From positions 62,001 to 126,000 of IMG/VR virus record IMGVR_UViG_3300032753_001573: a DNA stretch of 64,000 nucleotides; one strand, 5' to 3'. The notes under the pieces are model-generated. The model searched no databases. It was not told where the DNA came from and saw only the letters and a program-made list of their open reading frames with translations. The first letter of the stretch is position 1. Each line of letters starts with the position of its first letter. Both the position numbers and the translations under genes were made by a program. Positions 26,051 to 34,514 of the stretch are shown in pieces. The stretch is from a virus.

Positions 26051-27122
26051 AACTATAGAGATTAACCCAACTGATGTATACGACATTACTGTTCCAGAAA
26101 CCTCATGTTTCTTTGCTAATGATATATTAGTTCACAACTGTGCCGAGATCAGCTTACCAACTAAGCCGCTCAATGATATTAAAGATCCAGACGGAGAGAT
26201 TTCACTTTGTACCCTAGCTGCCGTAAATTGGGGCAAGATACGAGATCCACATGATTTTGAGCGTCCTTGTACTTTGGCTGTACGTGCGCTGGACGAACTG
26301 CTGGATTATCAGGACTATCCGGTACTTGCAGCTCGCAACTCAACTATGGCACGTAGACCACTTGGTATTGGTATTATCAATTTGGCCTATTGGTTGGCTA
26401 AGAATGATTTGAGCTATCAGGGCATCACAACAGATGGCCTAACCAAATTGCACAATTACACTGAAGCATGGAGCTACTATCTAATCAAGGCCAGCGTTGA
26501 TCTAGCCAAAGAGAAAGGTGCATGTCCAAAGAGCAATGAGACCAAATATGCTCAAGGTATTATGCCAATTGATACATACAAGCGCGATGTTGATGAGCTC
26601 GTAAATCCTATTTACAAGTTGGATTGGGATGCGTTGAGATCTGATGCAGTGGCATATGGCATCCGCAATAGCACGCTTATGGCATTGATGCCAGCAGAAA
26701 CATCTGCACAGATCAGCAACAGCACCAATGGTATTGAACCACCTCGCAGTTTGATAAGCATCAAGCAGAGCAAGGATGGGGTGCTCAAGCAGGTAGTTCC
26801 AGAGATACGTAGGCTCAAGAACAAGTATGATTTACTCTGGGATCAGAAAAGCCCAGTTGGGTATTTGAAGATCTGTGCAATTTTGCAGAAGTTCATTGAC
26901 CAATGTATAAGTGTAAATACATCATATAATCCCAAGCACTATGCAGAAGAGCAGATACCAATGAGCGAAATGCTACAACATTTGTTAATGCATTACAAGT
27001 GGGGAGGCAAGACTTTGTATTATTTCAACACCATGGACGGTGCTGGTGAAATTGATGTGAAGCTGCCAGAGCTAGCTGCAGGACAAGTTGACGACGAAAA
27101 TTGTGAAAGTTGCACTATATAA
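26037..27122 (+). CDS. nrdA: Split-intein C-fragment + ribonucleotide reductase alpha C-extein
   Basis: 361 aa: residues 1-34 are an intein C-fragment (block F VYDITVPETSCFFAN, block G DILVHN) ending in the His-Asn pair. Cys35 is the first extein residue. It lies in CAEISLPTKPL and equals the E. coli NrdA thiyl-radical Cys439; C58 in SLCTLAA keeps the same 23-residue spacing as Cys462. The radical-transfer Tyr pair (TLYYFNTMDG) and the C-terminal CESC redox pair are present. Joined exteins give about 768 aa, the normal length of NrdA. Confidence 0.92.
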   Translation: MIKIRTIEINPTDVYDITVPETSCFFANDILVHNCAEISLPTKPLNDIKDPDGEISLCTLAAVNWGKIRDPHDFERPCTLAVRALDELLDYQDYPVLAARNSTMARRPLGIGIINLAYWLAKNDLSYQGITTDGLTKLHNYTEAWSYYLIKASVDLAKEKGACPKSNETKYAQGIMPIDTYKRDVDELVNPIYKLDWDALRSDAVAYGIRNSTLMALMPAETSAQISNSTNGIEPPRSLISIKQSKDGVLKQVVPEIRRLKNKYDLLWDQKSPVGYLKICAILQKFIDQCISVNTSYNPKHYAEEQIPMSEMLQHLLMHYKWGGKTLYYFNTMDGAGEIDVKLPELAAGQVDDENCESCTI

Positions 27123-27125
27123 AAG

Positions 27126-28733
27126 ATGTTTAGTTATGTAGAATGGTTTAAAGAAACTCTCTTTAATGCTCGAGGAAAATTAAATCCTCGAGCAAGCTCG
27201 CCAGTCTGGTGGTCAAATTTTACAGATCAATATGTTGATTTTAAAGAATCAACTATTTGGCTAGATGCAGAAAGTAGCTTTGCAGAAAGATCTTATTGTT
27301 ATATCAATCTTTTAACAGAAAGACCAACTTGTAAGGTTTGTTCAAATTTTGTAAAGTACAGCAAAGTTAAGAGGGGGTATAGCGAATATTGTAGCTCCGG
27401 GTGTGTGACCAAAGACAAGTCTATATTGGAAAAAAGATGTAGAACTATGGTGGACAGATACGGATATGTGAAAAATTTTTCATCTGAAAAACACAGATCT
27501 GTCGCACAAGTTGCAATTGAAGAAAAATGGGGTGTTGATCATCCTATGAAGTCTCAAATATTGATAGACAAGTTAAAAAACAAACATATCAACAAATATG
27601 GAAGTCATTATACTCAAACTGAAGAATATCAGCAGAAACGTAAAAAAACTTGTATTGAAAAATACGGGGAAGACAGCCATATGAAGTTGCCCGCCTTTCG
27701 TGATACAATTGGAAATTTGAATCGTAAATTAACCGATAAAATAAAAGATGAAATAAAGCATGATTACACGTCTGGCATGGCAAAACAGACATTATCTGAA
27801 AAATATGACATCAGTTTGAGTCATATGAACAAGATTTTAACTCTTATGGGGTTAGAAACAGATCTTCCTCAGAACAAAATAAATTATAACAAATGTTGGA
27901 AATCTTCTGCTGAGTTAGAACTAGTACATTGGTTAACAGAATTTTATCGCGGTCAAATACTGACTAGTCAAAGGTCACTGATATGGCCCTACGAGGTTGA
28001 CATTTATTTGCCAGAGATCAAACTAGCAATTGAATTCAACGGTACATATTGGCATTCTGATATATTCAAAGATCGCAATTATCACAAAAACAAAATTGAA
28101 AAACTAGAATCAATTGGCATAGATTGCGTTATGATATTTGAAAATATTTGGAATGACAGGAAGGACCTAATAAAAAGTAAACTGCTATCAAAGATATTGA
28201 AGTTACCTTCTATAGGTGCTAGAAAGTGTATCATTAAACCAATAGATTATAAGATATTGTCTGAATTTACAGAAATCTATCATTTGCAAGGGTCCAGAAC
28301 TAGTAGAATAAATTACGGTGCATATAACCAAGGCGAACTTGTTGCTTGTGCATCATTTAATAAATTCAGAGATGGGTTAGAGTTGGTTAGATTTTGCTCC
28401 AAACAAAGAGTTGTGGGTCTATTACCAAAAATTTTAAAATATCTTAAGATTTCATTTAATGGTCCTGTTTATTCATTTGCTAACAGGTGTTACACTTACA
28501 GATATAAGAATTTATACTCGATGAATGGATTTTCTGAGATTGACGTAACTGACCCCAATTATTATTATGTAAAAGGCAAAACAGTTCTAACTAGAAATGC
28601 TTGTATGAAACACAAGTTATGTAATTTTTTAGAAAATTTTGATCCAAATATATCTGAATACGAAAATATGAAAAAAGATGGTTGGCATAGATATTGGGAT
28701 TGTGGTAATATACTTTACAAGATAGATATATAA
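27126..28733 (+). CDS. EDxHD/Vsr-like homing endonuclease
   Basis: A 535-aa protein between nrdA and nrdB. In order: a C4 zinc site (CKVC...YCSSGC), repeated KYG-type modules (EKWGVDHPMKS, NKYGSHYTQT, EKYGEDSHMK), a helix-turn-helix-like segment (LSEKYDISLSHMNKIL), and a nuclease core (YEVDIYLPE, then AIEFNGTYWHSD, then YHKNKIEKLESIGID and MIFENIW). The core matches the EDxHD family related to Vsr and found with fractured marine-phage genes. A C-terminal region of about 170 aa follows. Likely a mobile element between the RNR genes. Confidence 0.78.
   Translation: MFSYVEWFKETLFNARGKLNPRASSPVWWSNFTDQYVDFKESTIWLDAESSFAERSYCYINLLTERPTCKVCSNFVKYSKVKRGYSEYCSSGCVTKDKSILEKRCRTMVDRYGYVKNFSSEKHRSVAQVAIEEKWGVDHPMKSQILIDKLKNKHINKYGSHYTQTEEYQQKRKKTCIEKYGEDSHMKLPAFRDTIGNLNRKLTDKIKDEIKHDYTSGMAKQTLSEKYDISLSHMNKILTLMGLETDLPQNKINYNKCWKSSAELELVHWLTEFYRGQILTSQRSLIWPYEVDIYLPEIKLAIEFNGTYWHSDIFKDRNYHKNKIEKLESIGIDCVMIFENIWNDRKDLIKSKLLSKILKLPSIGARKCIIKPIDYKILSEFTEIYHLQGSRTSRINYGAYNQGELVACASFNKFRDGLELVRFCSKQRVVGLLPKILKYLKISFNGPVYSFANRCYTYRYKNLYSMNGFSEIDVTDPNYYYVKGKTVLTRNACMKHKLCNFLENFDPNISEYENMKKDGWHRYWDCGNILYKIDI
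27168..27193 (+). repeat. Perfect inverted repeat near start of EDxHD gene
   Basis: GCTCGAGGA and TCCTCGAGC flank an 8-nt A/T-rich loop, 15 codons into the gene. There is no T-run after it, so it is not a typical terminator. It could slow translation of the endonuclease or mark an insertion site. Confidence 0.5.
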
Positions 28734-28745
28734 GGGAACATAGAC

Positions 28746-29843
28746 ATGTCATACAGCGTTTTTGATTCTAATAACAAAAAGGATGCTACCAAGGTGCGAG
28801 CGTTCTTTGACGATCCTGTCACTATCGCGAGATATGATAGGCAAAAGTATCCGTTTTTAGAAAAACTCACTGAAAAACAATTGTCATTTTTCTGGCGGCC
28901 GGAAGAAATTGAAATCTATCGCGATGCTAAGGATTTCAAAGCATTGACGTCTCATGAACAGCATATTTTCACCAGCAACCTCAAGAGACAGATATTGTTA
29001 GACAGTGTACAGGGCCGCGCACCAACTTTAGCGTTTGGTCCAATTTGCAGTCTACCAGAGTTAGAAAATTGGATTTTGACTTGGGCGTTTTCTGAGAGTA
29101 TTCATAGCCGTAGTTATACATATATCATTCGTAACGTTTATCCAGACCCCAGCAAGATCTTTGATGAACTCTTAGATATACAGGAAATTGTAGATTGTGC
29201 AGGTGATATTAGCGAATGTTATGATCAGCTTATCAATCTAAATCAAATGCAAACTCTAGATCATCTATCTGAGAAGGAATATGAACACAAGAAGGCACTT
29301 TGGTTGTCATTGATGAGTGTTAATATTTTAGAAGGTGTGAGATTCTATGTGAGCTTTGCTTGCAGTTGGGCATTTGCTGAACTCAAGAAGATGGAAGGCA
29401 ACGCTAAGATCATCAAGTTTATTGCACGAGATGAGAATCTGCATCTAGCTGGTACTCAACAGTTGCTGAAAGTGTTACCTCAAGATGATCCAGACTTTGT
29501 TGCTATCCGCGAAGAGACTAAAGATCAAAGTATCAAAATGTTTATTGATGCTGTGAATCAAGAGAAAGTTTGGGCACATTATCTATTCAAAGATGGTAGT
29601 ATGATTGGACTTAATGAGCAGTTGCTGAACGATTATATTGATTGGATTGCCAACAAGCGCATGACTGCGGTTGGATTGCCTACTCCTTATAAGGGCGGTA
29701 GCAATCCTCTACCATGGACACAGAAGTGGATAGCTGGTAGTGAGGTACAGGTGGCACCTCAGCAAACGCAAATTTCTTCTTATACTGTAGGTGGTGTCAA
29801 GAAAGATGCCAGTGTAGACAGCTTCAAAGGATTTAGTCTATAA
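28746..29843 (+). CDS. nrdB: Ribonucleotide reductase beta, class Ia
   Basis: A 365-aa radical-generating subunit. It contains LLDSVQGRAP (Asp ligand), WAFSESIHSRSYTYII (Glu and His ligands and the stable-radical Tyr in SYTYI) and ARDENLHLAGTQ (second Glu/His pair). With NrdA it makes dNDPs for phage DNA synthesis, and the glutaredoxin encoded at 31583 is the likely reductant. It has AAGGGAAC upstream. Confidence 0.95.
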   Translation: MSYSVFDSNNKKDATKVRAFFDDPVTIARYDRQKYPFLEKLTEKQLSFFWRPEEIEIYRDAKDFKALTSHEQHIFTSNLKRQILLDSVQGRAPTLAFGPICSLPELENWILTWAFSESIHSRSYTYIIRNVYPDPSKIFDELLDIQEIVDCAGDISECYDQLINLNQMQTLDHLSEKEYEHKKALWLSLMSVNILEGVRFYVSFACSWAFAELKKMEGNAKIIKFIARDENLHLAGTQQLLKVLPQDDPDFVAIREETKDQSIKMFIDAVNQEKVWAHYLFKDGSMIGLNEQLLNDYIDWIANKRMTAVGLPTPYKGGSNPLPWTQKWIAGSEVQVAPQQTQISSYTVGGVKKDASVDSFKGFSL

Positions 29844-29846
29844 TTT

Positions 29847-30209
29847 ATGTGGACTATACCTATTGAAATAACACATGATATTATTGACTTCTGCCAAAAA
29901 TTAAATTGTGATTGGGTGGGAATGGTTCCAGTTGAATATCATGCTGCATACGATTATGGTAATTGTCATAACAGTGTTCATACACATGTGTCAATATACG
30001 GTGGTAGATCTGTGATTGGTTGGTATATTGTATCTGGTTTTGACACCTTACAGGCTGTACGACACACAGTATGGCAGACACCTGATAATGAGCTAATTGA
30101 CATCATACCTTATAAAGATAAAAGAACATATTGCGTTTTTGTTAGAAGCAAATCGCAAGAAAAAGATTACAGCATTAGTTGTTGTTTTAGTTGTGACATG
30201 CTAAAATAA
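29847..30209 (+). CDS. Hypothetical Cys/His/Trp-rich protein
   Basis: A 120-aa protein four bases after nrdB. It has a central block GWYIVSGFDTLQAVRHTVWQTPDNELIDIIPY that resembles a conserved phage/bacterial small-protein core, and a Cys-rich end (SCCFSCDMLK). No function recognised. Co-transcription with nrdB is likely. Confidence 0.55.
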   Translation: MWTIPIEITHDIIDFCQKLNCDWVGMVPVEYHAAYDYGNCHNSVHTHVSIYGGRSVIGWYIVSGFDTLQAVRHTVWQTPDNELIDIIPYKDKRTYCVFVRSKSQEKDYSISCCFSCDMLK

Positions 30210-30213
30210 ATAA

Positions 30214-30882
30214 ATGATAAAACTAGTACCGATGACTTTGGCTATGATCACCAGTAGAACTTCTTTTAACGAGTCCTGGTTGACAGAAATGCCAGAAGGA
30301 GTTGGATCTTTTGAATTGTTTGATATGTTAGAATACCGTATCAAACAGCTCGCAGCTTCTAGCAGCACAGTAATTGATCTTGGCAATAATCTAAAAAAGA
30401 TAGACGGCAACCAAGTTAAATTTTATTGGTATGAGAAAAATGGTGACATTGTCTTAGCAATAGAATTATCAGTTTCTCAACAATCTCTAACGGTAAATGC
30501 TACAGGAAAAAATCCAAAATATAAAGGCTGTCCACCTTTTGCATCAGATCTATATGATGCAATTCTCAAAGATACTGATCGTAGTATTAGAATAATGAGC
30601 GATACTCAGTTAAGTGATGAGGGATACGACATATGGAAGCGATTGTTTAATCAGGGGCATAAGATATCGGTTTATGATAGATTAAATCCAACAAAGACAT
30701 TTCACACATTTAAAAATCTATCAGATTTAGATAACTTTTTCAAAAAAGATGACAGTGATTATAGTCGTTATCAATTTGTCCTAAGTGAATCACGTGAAAT
30801 GTTTGCAGAAATGCAAAGTTTTTTCAATACAAGACGGTATAGAGAATTAGCAGGTTTATCTCTTGATGACAACTGTGAGTAA
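30214..30882 (+). CDS. Hypothetical phage protein
   Basis: A 222-aa protein with an N-terminal SWLTEMPEGVGSFELFDMLE block and a conserved-looking middle (GKNPKYKGCPPFASDLYDAI, then SDEGYDIWKRLFNQGHKISVYD). I recognise the pattern from T4-like phage hypothetical proteins but not a function. An AATAAATA late-like box lies directly before the ATG (30205-30212), so a late transcript could start inside the gene and use Met7 or Met11 instead. Confidence 0.6.
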   Translation: MIKLVPMTLAMITSRTSFNESWLTEMPEGVGSFELFDMLEYRIKQLAASSSTVIDLGNNLKKIDGNQVKFYWYEKNGDIVLAIELSVSQQSLTVNATGKNPKYKGCPPFASDLYDAILKDTDRSIRIMSDTQLSDEGYDIWKRLFNQGHKISVYDRLNPTKTFHTFKNLSDLDNFFKKDDSDYSRYQFVLSESREMFAEMQSFFNTRRYRELAGLSLDDNCE

Positions 30883-30883
30883 C

Positions 30884-31579
30884 ATGAAGGTAGCAGTAGT
30901 TACACCTTATTACCAAGAGTCCGAAGAGATCCTAACACGTTGCCACGACAGTGTGATGTCTCAAATAGATGCAAATGTTACTCATATCATGGTAGCTGAC
31001 GGTTATCCCAATTGGATATGTGATACATGGCAAATTCAACATATTAGAATGCCTAACAGTCACTCTGATGCCGGTGCAACACCCAGAGCAATTGGAGCAC
31101 TCAGCGCATTCAGTCAACAATTTGATGCAGTTGCATTTTTAGATGCAGACAATTGGTATGAACCCTATCATATCAGTGAAATGGTAGACAACATGGCAGC
31201 TAACGCTAGCGATGCTGTAATTGCTACTCGCACTATACATGCACTAGACGGTTCACCTTTATATGTTGATGATATAGAAAGTAATGGTGAGAACACTGTT
31301 GATACCAACAGTTGGTTCCTAGGTAAAAAAACTGTTAGATTGATGAGCTTTTGGATAACTGATCCTGCACAGCGGTTAGTTAGCGATAAGGTGTTCTTTC
31401 ATGCTTGTAAAATCAATAACGTAAAAATATCTAGGTGTCATAAACCAACTGTTGCATATGTAACACATTGGGGATGGCATTATCGACAAGCTGGTAAACC
31501 AATACCGCTTGATTCGGTTTGGATTGATACTGATCAATTTGGTAACTATATACATATTAAAGAAAGAGATAGGAGATAG
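30884..31579 (+). CDS. Family 2-type glycosyltransferase
   Basis: About 231 aa, starting MKVAVVTPYYQES at ATG 30884 (ATG 30863 is in frame and possible). The GT-A nucleotide-sugar fold is shown by VVTPYYQESEEIL and by the D-x-D-type metal site VAFLDADNWYEP near residue 88. It could modify phage DNA, virion glycans or host surface sugars. Two further GT-A genes are at 46775 and 49382. Confidence 0.78.
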   Translation: MKVAVVTPYYQESEEILTRCHDSVMSQIDANVTHIMVADGYPNWICDTWQIQHIRMPNSHSDAGATPRAIGALSAFSQQFDAVAFLDADNWYEPYHISEMVDNMAANASDAVIATRTIHALDGSPLYVDDIESNGENTVDTNSWFLGKKTVRLMSFWITDPAQRLVSDKVFFHACKINNVKISRCHKPTVAYVTHWGWHYRQAGKPIPLDSVWIDTDQFGNYIHIKERDRR

Positions 31580-31582
31580 ATC

Positions 31583-31852
31583 GTGAAAGCAGTCATTTAC
31601 ACCAAAGACAACTGCCCATATTGCACTAGGGCCAAGGCACTATTGAATAGCAAGGGTGTTACTTATGAAGAGCGCATACTGGATGTGTACGGTAGAGATG
31701 ATAGAGCTTTAACTGAAAGTCAACATTGGGTTACTAGAGATGACCTTCTAGCAGCATACCCTGCTGCAAAAACAGTTCCGCAGATTTGGTTAGATGATCT
31801 ACATATTGGAGGCTTTACTGATCTAGATGCATGGTTTAAAGAACACGGCTAA
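31583..31852 (+). CDS. Glutaredoxin
   Basis: An 89-aa protein with YTKDNCPYCTRAKALL (active-site CPYC at residues 11-14) and TVPQIWLDDLHIGGFTDL (cis-Pro and GG glutathione-binding motif). GTG start three bases after the previous gene, with AGGAG upstream. It is the probable electron donor for the phage ribonucleotide reductase, as T4 NrdC is for its own. Confidence 0.9.
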   Translation: MKAVIYTKDNCPYCTRAKALLNSKGVTYEERILDVYGRDDRALTESQHWVTRDDLLAAYPAAKTVPQIWLDDLHIGGFTDLDAWFKEHG

Positions 31853-31859
31853 TTTTTAA

Positions 31860-31867
31860 GATAAATA
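31860..31867 (+). promoter_or_regulatory. T4-type late promoter box
   Basis: GATAAATA 28 nt upstream of the ATG at 31896, which also has AGAGGAG as Shine-Dalgarno. Confidence 0.65.
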
Positions 31868-31895
31868 ACATAGCATTTAAGTTAAGAGGAGTGCT

Positions 31896-32702
31896 ATGCC
31901 GTTAAATCCCCCAGCCTATTTAGGTCAAGATGTTTGGTACAGTCCAAATGTTTATGCCAATATGTCTCCTGTTGCGTTGTGGAAGCCGCCACTTAATCAA
32001 AATAGTATTTTGTATAGGTTTACTTTGCCTGAACCAAGTGCAGCTCCTGCACCTGATCCAGGTTTTGCGTCGTCTTATAATGCTGCATTTTTACAACAAC
32101 ATCCTGATGCAGAAGACGGAGGTATACCTGCTTCCCCCGGTGCATCTTCTAACAATCCAAACGGTGTGGTCCCGCCAAACCCAACTAGTTTAAAGTTACC
32201 TCCTGGACAAACACCGTACGGGACATTAATAAGCAATTTGAACGGAACATATAATCAAAGAAATCTATGGGACGGCAGTGGTGGCGCTACACCTGAGATT
32301 ACTAAAGCATTCAGCGATATAGGATGTGGTGTATCACCGTTTGAATGGTGTGCTGCATATGTTGGATCAATGTTATATAGGTCCGGGATTGGAGGTTTGA
32401 AGAGTTCAAACGCATTCGATTGGGAGAAGTTTGGCAAACCGATACCAACACAAGATACAAAACAATGGAGAACAGGTGACATAGCTGTTTGGAGTTATGG
32501 TCACGTTAACTTCATACTTGCTCCTAGCAGCGGCGGCAGTGCGTTTTATCAAGGTGGTAATCAAAGGATTTATGGTTCAAATCGTCAAATTCTTAAAGAA
32601 CATCAACTTACGCGAGGCCATAATAGTGTTAACCAAATAATAGCTCTCCGCAGGGGTTGGGAAGTACCTGACAGCGTTACAGGACCGTTGATCACCGGTT
32701 AA
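31896..32702 (+). CDS. Late CHAP/TIGR02594-type peptidase, possibly virion-associated
   Basis: A 268-aa protein. The Pro/Ser/Asn-rich N-terminal 110 residues look like a linker or anchor. The C-terminal domain has FEWCAAYVGSMLYRSG (catalytic Cys) and GDIAVWSYGHVNFI (catalytic His), the pattern of papain-like CHAP amidases. There is no signal peptide, and the gene has a late promoter, so a tail- or hub-associated peptidoglycan hydrolase is likely. The related domain at 40036 does have a signal peptide. Confidence 0.72.
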   Translation: MPLNPPAYLGQDVWYSPNVYANMSPVALWKPPLNQNSILYRFTLPEPSAAPAPDPGFASSYNAAFLQQHPDAEDGGIPASPGASSNNPNGVVPPNPTSLKLPPGQTPYGTLISNLNGTYNQRNLWDGSGGATPEITKAFSDIGCGVSPFEWCAAYVGSMLYRSGIGGLKSSNAFDWEKFGKPIPTQDTKQWRTGDIAVWSYGHVNFILAPSSGGSAFYQGGNQRIYGSNRQILKEHQLTRGHNSVNQIIALRRGWEVPDSVTGPLITG

Positions 32703-32768
32703 GTATCTTGCAATATATATCAATGGTGGTGCATAATATGTTATACAATATAAATTATTGGAGACAAC

Positions 32769-33104
32769 ATGTTGCTATCAAAGACCATAACACAAGGTGA
32801 CATCGCCAGCCTCAAGCTGATAACTGGTGAAGAGATAATTGCTAAAGTAACCGACATCAATGCAGAATCAATGACCATAACTAAACCCATGCAGATTAGT
32901 ATTGGAATGGATGAACGCACAAGACAAGTTGGTATTCAAATGGTTCCATATTTCCTATTATGTGCAGAATCAGATGCTAAACTAACTATTAAGAATTCTC
33001 ATATCATAACATCAACGCTAGCTAACGAGCAAGCTAAGTCTGGTTATATACATAATACAACAGGTTTAACGTTGGCATCTGGTAATGGTGGTTTGACATC
33101 ATGA
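32769..33104 (+). CDS. Sm-like domain protein
   Basis: A 111-aa protein with DIASLKLITGEEIIAKV at residues 11-27, the Sm1-type strand pair (compare LxxGxxxxGxV), followed by a long insertion and a short second strand. Small Sm-like proteins are frequent in T4-like marine phages, and an RNA-binding ring is inferred. It follows ATTGGAGACAAC and overlaps the agmatinase start by 4 nt (ATGA). Confidence 0.68.
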   Translation: MLLSKTITQGDIASLKLITGEEIIAKVTDINAESMTITKPMQISIGMDERTRQVGIQMVPYFLLCAESDAKLTIKNSHIITSTLANEQAKSGYIHNTTGLTLASGNGGLTS

Positions 33105-34018
33105 TAGAAAAACCATTTCAGGGTAAAAGGACGTTTTGTAAGATCAGCGATCAAAACTTTCCAAATCATACCCATGCTGTAATTGGTATAGGTGTAGATA
33201 GCGGAACTACTTTCCGTAGTGGATCGAGGATGGCACCAACGGCGATCAGGGAAGCTAGCATGATGCTTACTGATGGAGTCAATGATGCATTCCCTGTTGA
33301 TATCAAGAAACACTGTGTTGATCTTGGTGATCTAGCCGTAACTAACGGTAATACGTCTAAAATGCTTGAACAGGTAGAAAACAGCGTAAGAAATACTATA
33401 GCATGGAAAAAGCATCCTGTTATACTTGGTGGTGAGCATACCATAACGTTGGCTGCATTAAGAGCTATGAATTCTAGCCATGGTAAGTTGGCTGTAATTC
33501 ATTTTGATGCACATTGCGATACGTGGAGCACACATTTTGACGAACCCATCGGACATGGTACTTGGTTATATAATGCAATCACAGAGGAATTGGTAGATCC
33601 CGCCAAGGTTGTCAGCATAGGGATACGTAGTCCTGCTGACCATAAGTCTAGGATGTTCTTGCATGAAAATGGTGGCACTACATTTACAGCTAGATATGCT
33701 AACCAAAATATGGATGCAGTTGTCTCTAACATCAAGAAATTGGTAGATGAATCACCTTGCTATCTCACATTTGACATAGATTGTCTAGATCCGGCATATG
33801 CTCCTGGTACTGGAACTCCCGAAGTAGGAGGACTCTCTACCATGTGGGTTCTAGAATGTTTGGAAAAATTGTATGATATTGATTTTGTTGGCATGGATTG
33901 TGTAGAGGTAGCTCCCGCATACGATCATTCAGACATAACATCTCTAGCGGCAGCTACAATATGTTGGACCTATCTCAGTATGGTGATTCATAAGCAAAAT
34001 GCCAGTTATAATACATAA
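33101..34018 (+). CDS. speB: Agmatinase/arginase-family ureohydrolase
   Basis: A 305-aa enzyme with all binuclear manganese motifs in order: GGEHTIT (first His), FDAHCDTW (D-A-H-x-D) and FDIDCLDPAYAPGTGTPE (D-x-D). Agmatinase makes putrescine and urea from agmatine. Putrescine neutralises packaged DNA in T-even phages, and this could raise its supply; arginase or guanidinobutyrase activity cannot be excluded. It is coupled to the Sm-like gene. This is an auxiliary metabolic gene uncommon in phages. Confidence 0.85.
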   Translation: MIEKPFQGKRTFCKISDQNFPNHTHAVIGIGVDSGTTFRSGSRMAPTAIREASMMLTDGVNDAFPVDIKKHCVDLGDLAVTNGNTSKMLEQVENSVRNTIAWKKHPVILGGEHTITLAALRAMNSSHGKLAVIHFDAHCDTWSTHFDEPIGHGTWLYNAITEELVDPAKVVSIGIRSPADHKSRMFLHENGGTTFTARYANQNMDAVVSNIKKLVDESPCYLTFDIDCLDPAYAPGTGTPEVGGLSTMWVLECLEKLYDIDFVGMDCVEVAPAYDHSDITSLAAATICWTYLSMVIHKQNASYNT

Positions 34019-34169
34019 TTATAGCACAGAAATTATTATACATTTGACTTGCGGTGCGTGCAGCAATTGGTGGAGCTATGCTACTACTGAAAACTATCGC
34101 CCGAAACAAATGTATTGCCCACATTGTGGTACGCTAGCACAATGCGAACTGGTTGACATACAGCATTAA
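33999..34169 (+). CDS. Small zinc-ribbon protein
   Basis: A 56-aa protein (ATG 33999, stop 34167-34169) overlapping the end of the agmatinase gene by 20 nt. It has two Cys pairs, TCGAC and CPHCG, 22 residues apart, forming a zinc ribbon. The start MPVIIHNYSTEIIIHLTC resembles short zinc-ribbon proteins of T4-like marine phages. Function unknown. Confidence 0.68.
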   Translation: MPVIIHNYSTEIIIHLTCGACSNWWSYATTENYRPKQMYCPHCGTLAQCELVDIQH

Positions 34170-34391
34170 ACATGCTAGATATAGTTGCCTTGCGCTTAGC
34201 AGAGTGATGTCTGCCATAGGGAAGAAGATAATAGGATGTAGGGAAAAGATAATGTCTCTCCCTATAATCCCGCAGGGCGCTTGTATTTTAATAGATACAT
34301 CTATAGTTGACATGCTAGATAAAAGAGTATACCATATTAGAAGAGTACATATTTGTCTTGTTCTAATATGTTCTCGTTTTCCATTATAGCA
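34170..34391. other. Intergenic stretch without a convincing gene
   Basis: No convincing coding frame (a 78-codon frame from 34153 has poor composition and no ribosome site). It holds a perfect 10-bp inverted repeat CATATTAGAA/TTCTAATATG (34333-34370) followed by TTCTCGTTTT, which may end transcripts before the tRNA-like gene. Confidence 0.5.
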
Positions 34392-34420
34392 TTGACAATC
34401 TTACGCCATTGTGCTATACA
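34392..34420 (+). promoter_or_regulatory. Sigma70 promoter of the tRNA-like gene
   Basis: TTGACA (34392-34397), 17-bp spacer, TATACA (34415-34420). The start would fall at about 34427, the first base of the tRNA-like sequence. Confidence 0.8.
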
Positions 34421-34426
34421 TATCGC

Positions 34427-34497
34427 GTGCTTGTAGTCTAATGGTAAGATATGTGACATCCCAGACACGATGAGAGGTTCGACTCCTTTCCTAGCAC
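34427..34497 (+). tRNA. tRNA-like gene with abnormal anticodon arm
   Basis: The 5' half is canonical: acceptor strand GTGCTTG, TA at positions 8-9, D-stem GTCT/AGAT and D-loop AATGGTA. The T-loop TTCGACT is canonical on a stem AGAGG/CCTTT, extendable by one pair. The 3' strand CTAGCAC pairs with the 5' strand with one T-T mismatch, and no CCA is encoded. The anticodon arm does not fold normally: TGTG/CACG leaves a 10-nt loop ACATCCCAGA, and the variable loop is very short. CCC is the most likely anticodon if it is charged. Could be a degenerate or specialised tRNA. Confidence 0.55.
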
Positions 34498-34514
34498 AAT
34501 TTAATTATAGGGTC

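Noticed and set aside
34153-34389. 78-codon frame after the zinc-ribbon gene
   Set aside because: It overlaps the zinc-ribbon end, has no Shine-Dalgarno and runs through an inverted repeat that looks like a terminator.
34427-34497. Calling it a normal tRNA-Gly(CCC) or a four-base-codon suppressor tRNA
   Set aside because: The anticodon stem and variable loop do not fit, so decoding identity cannot be assigned from sequence alone.
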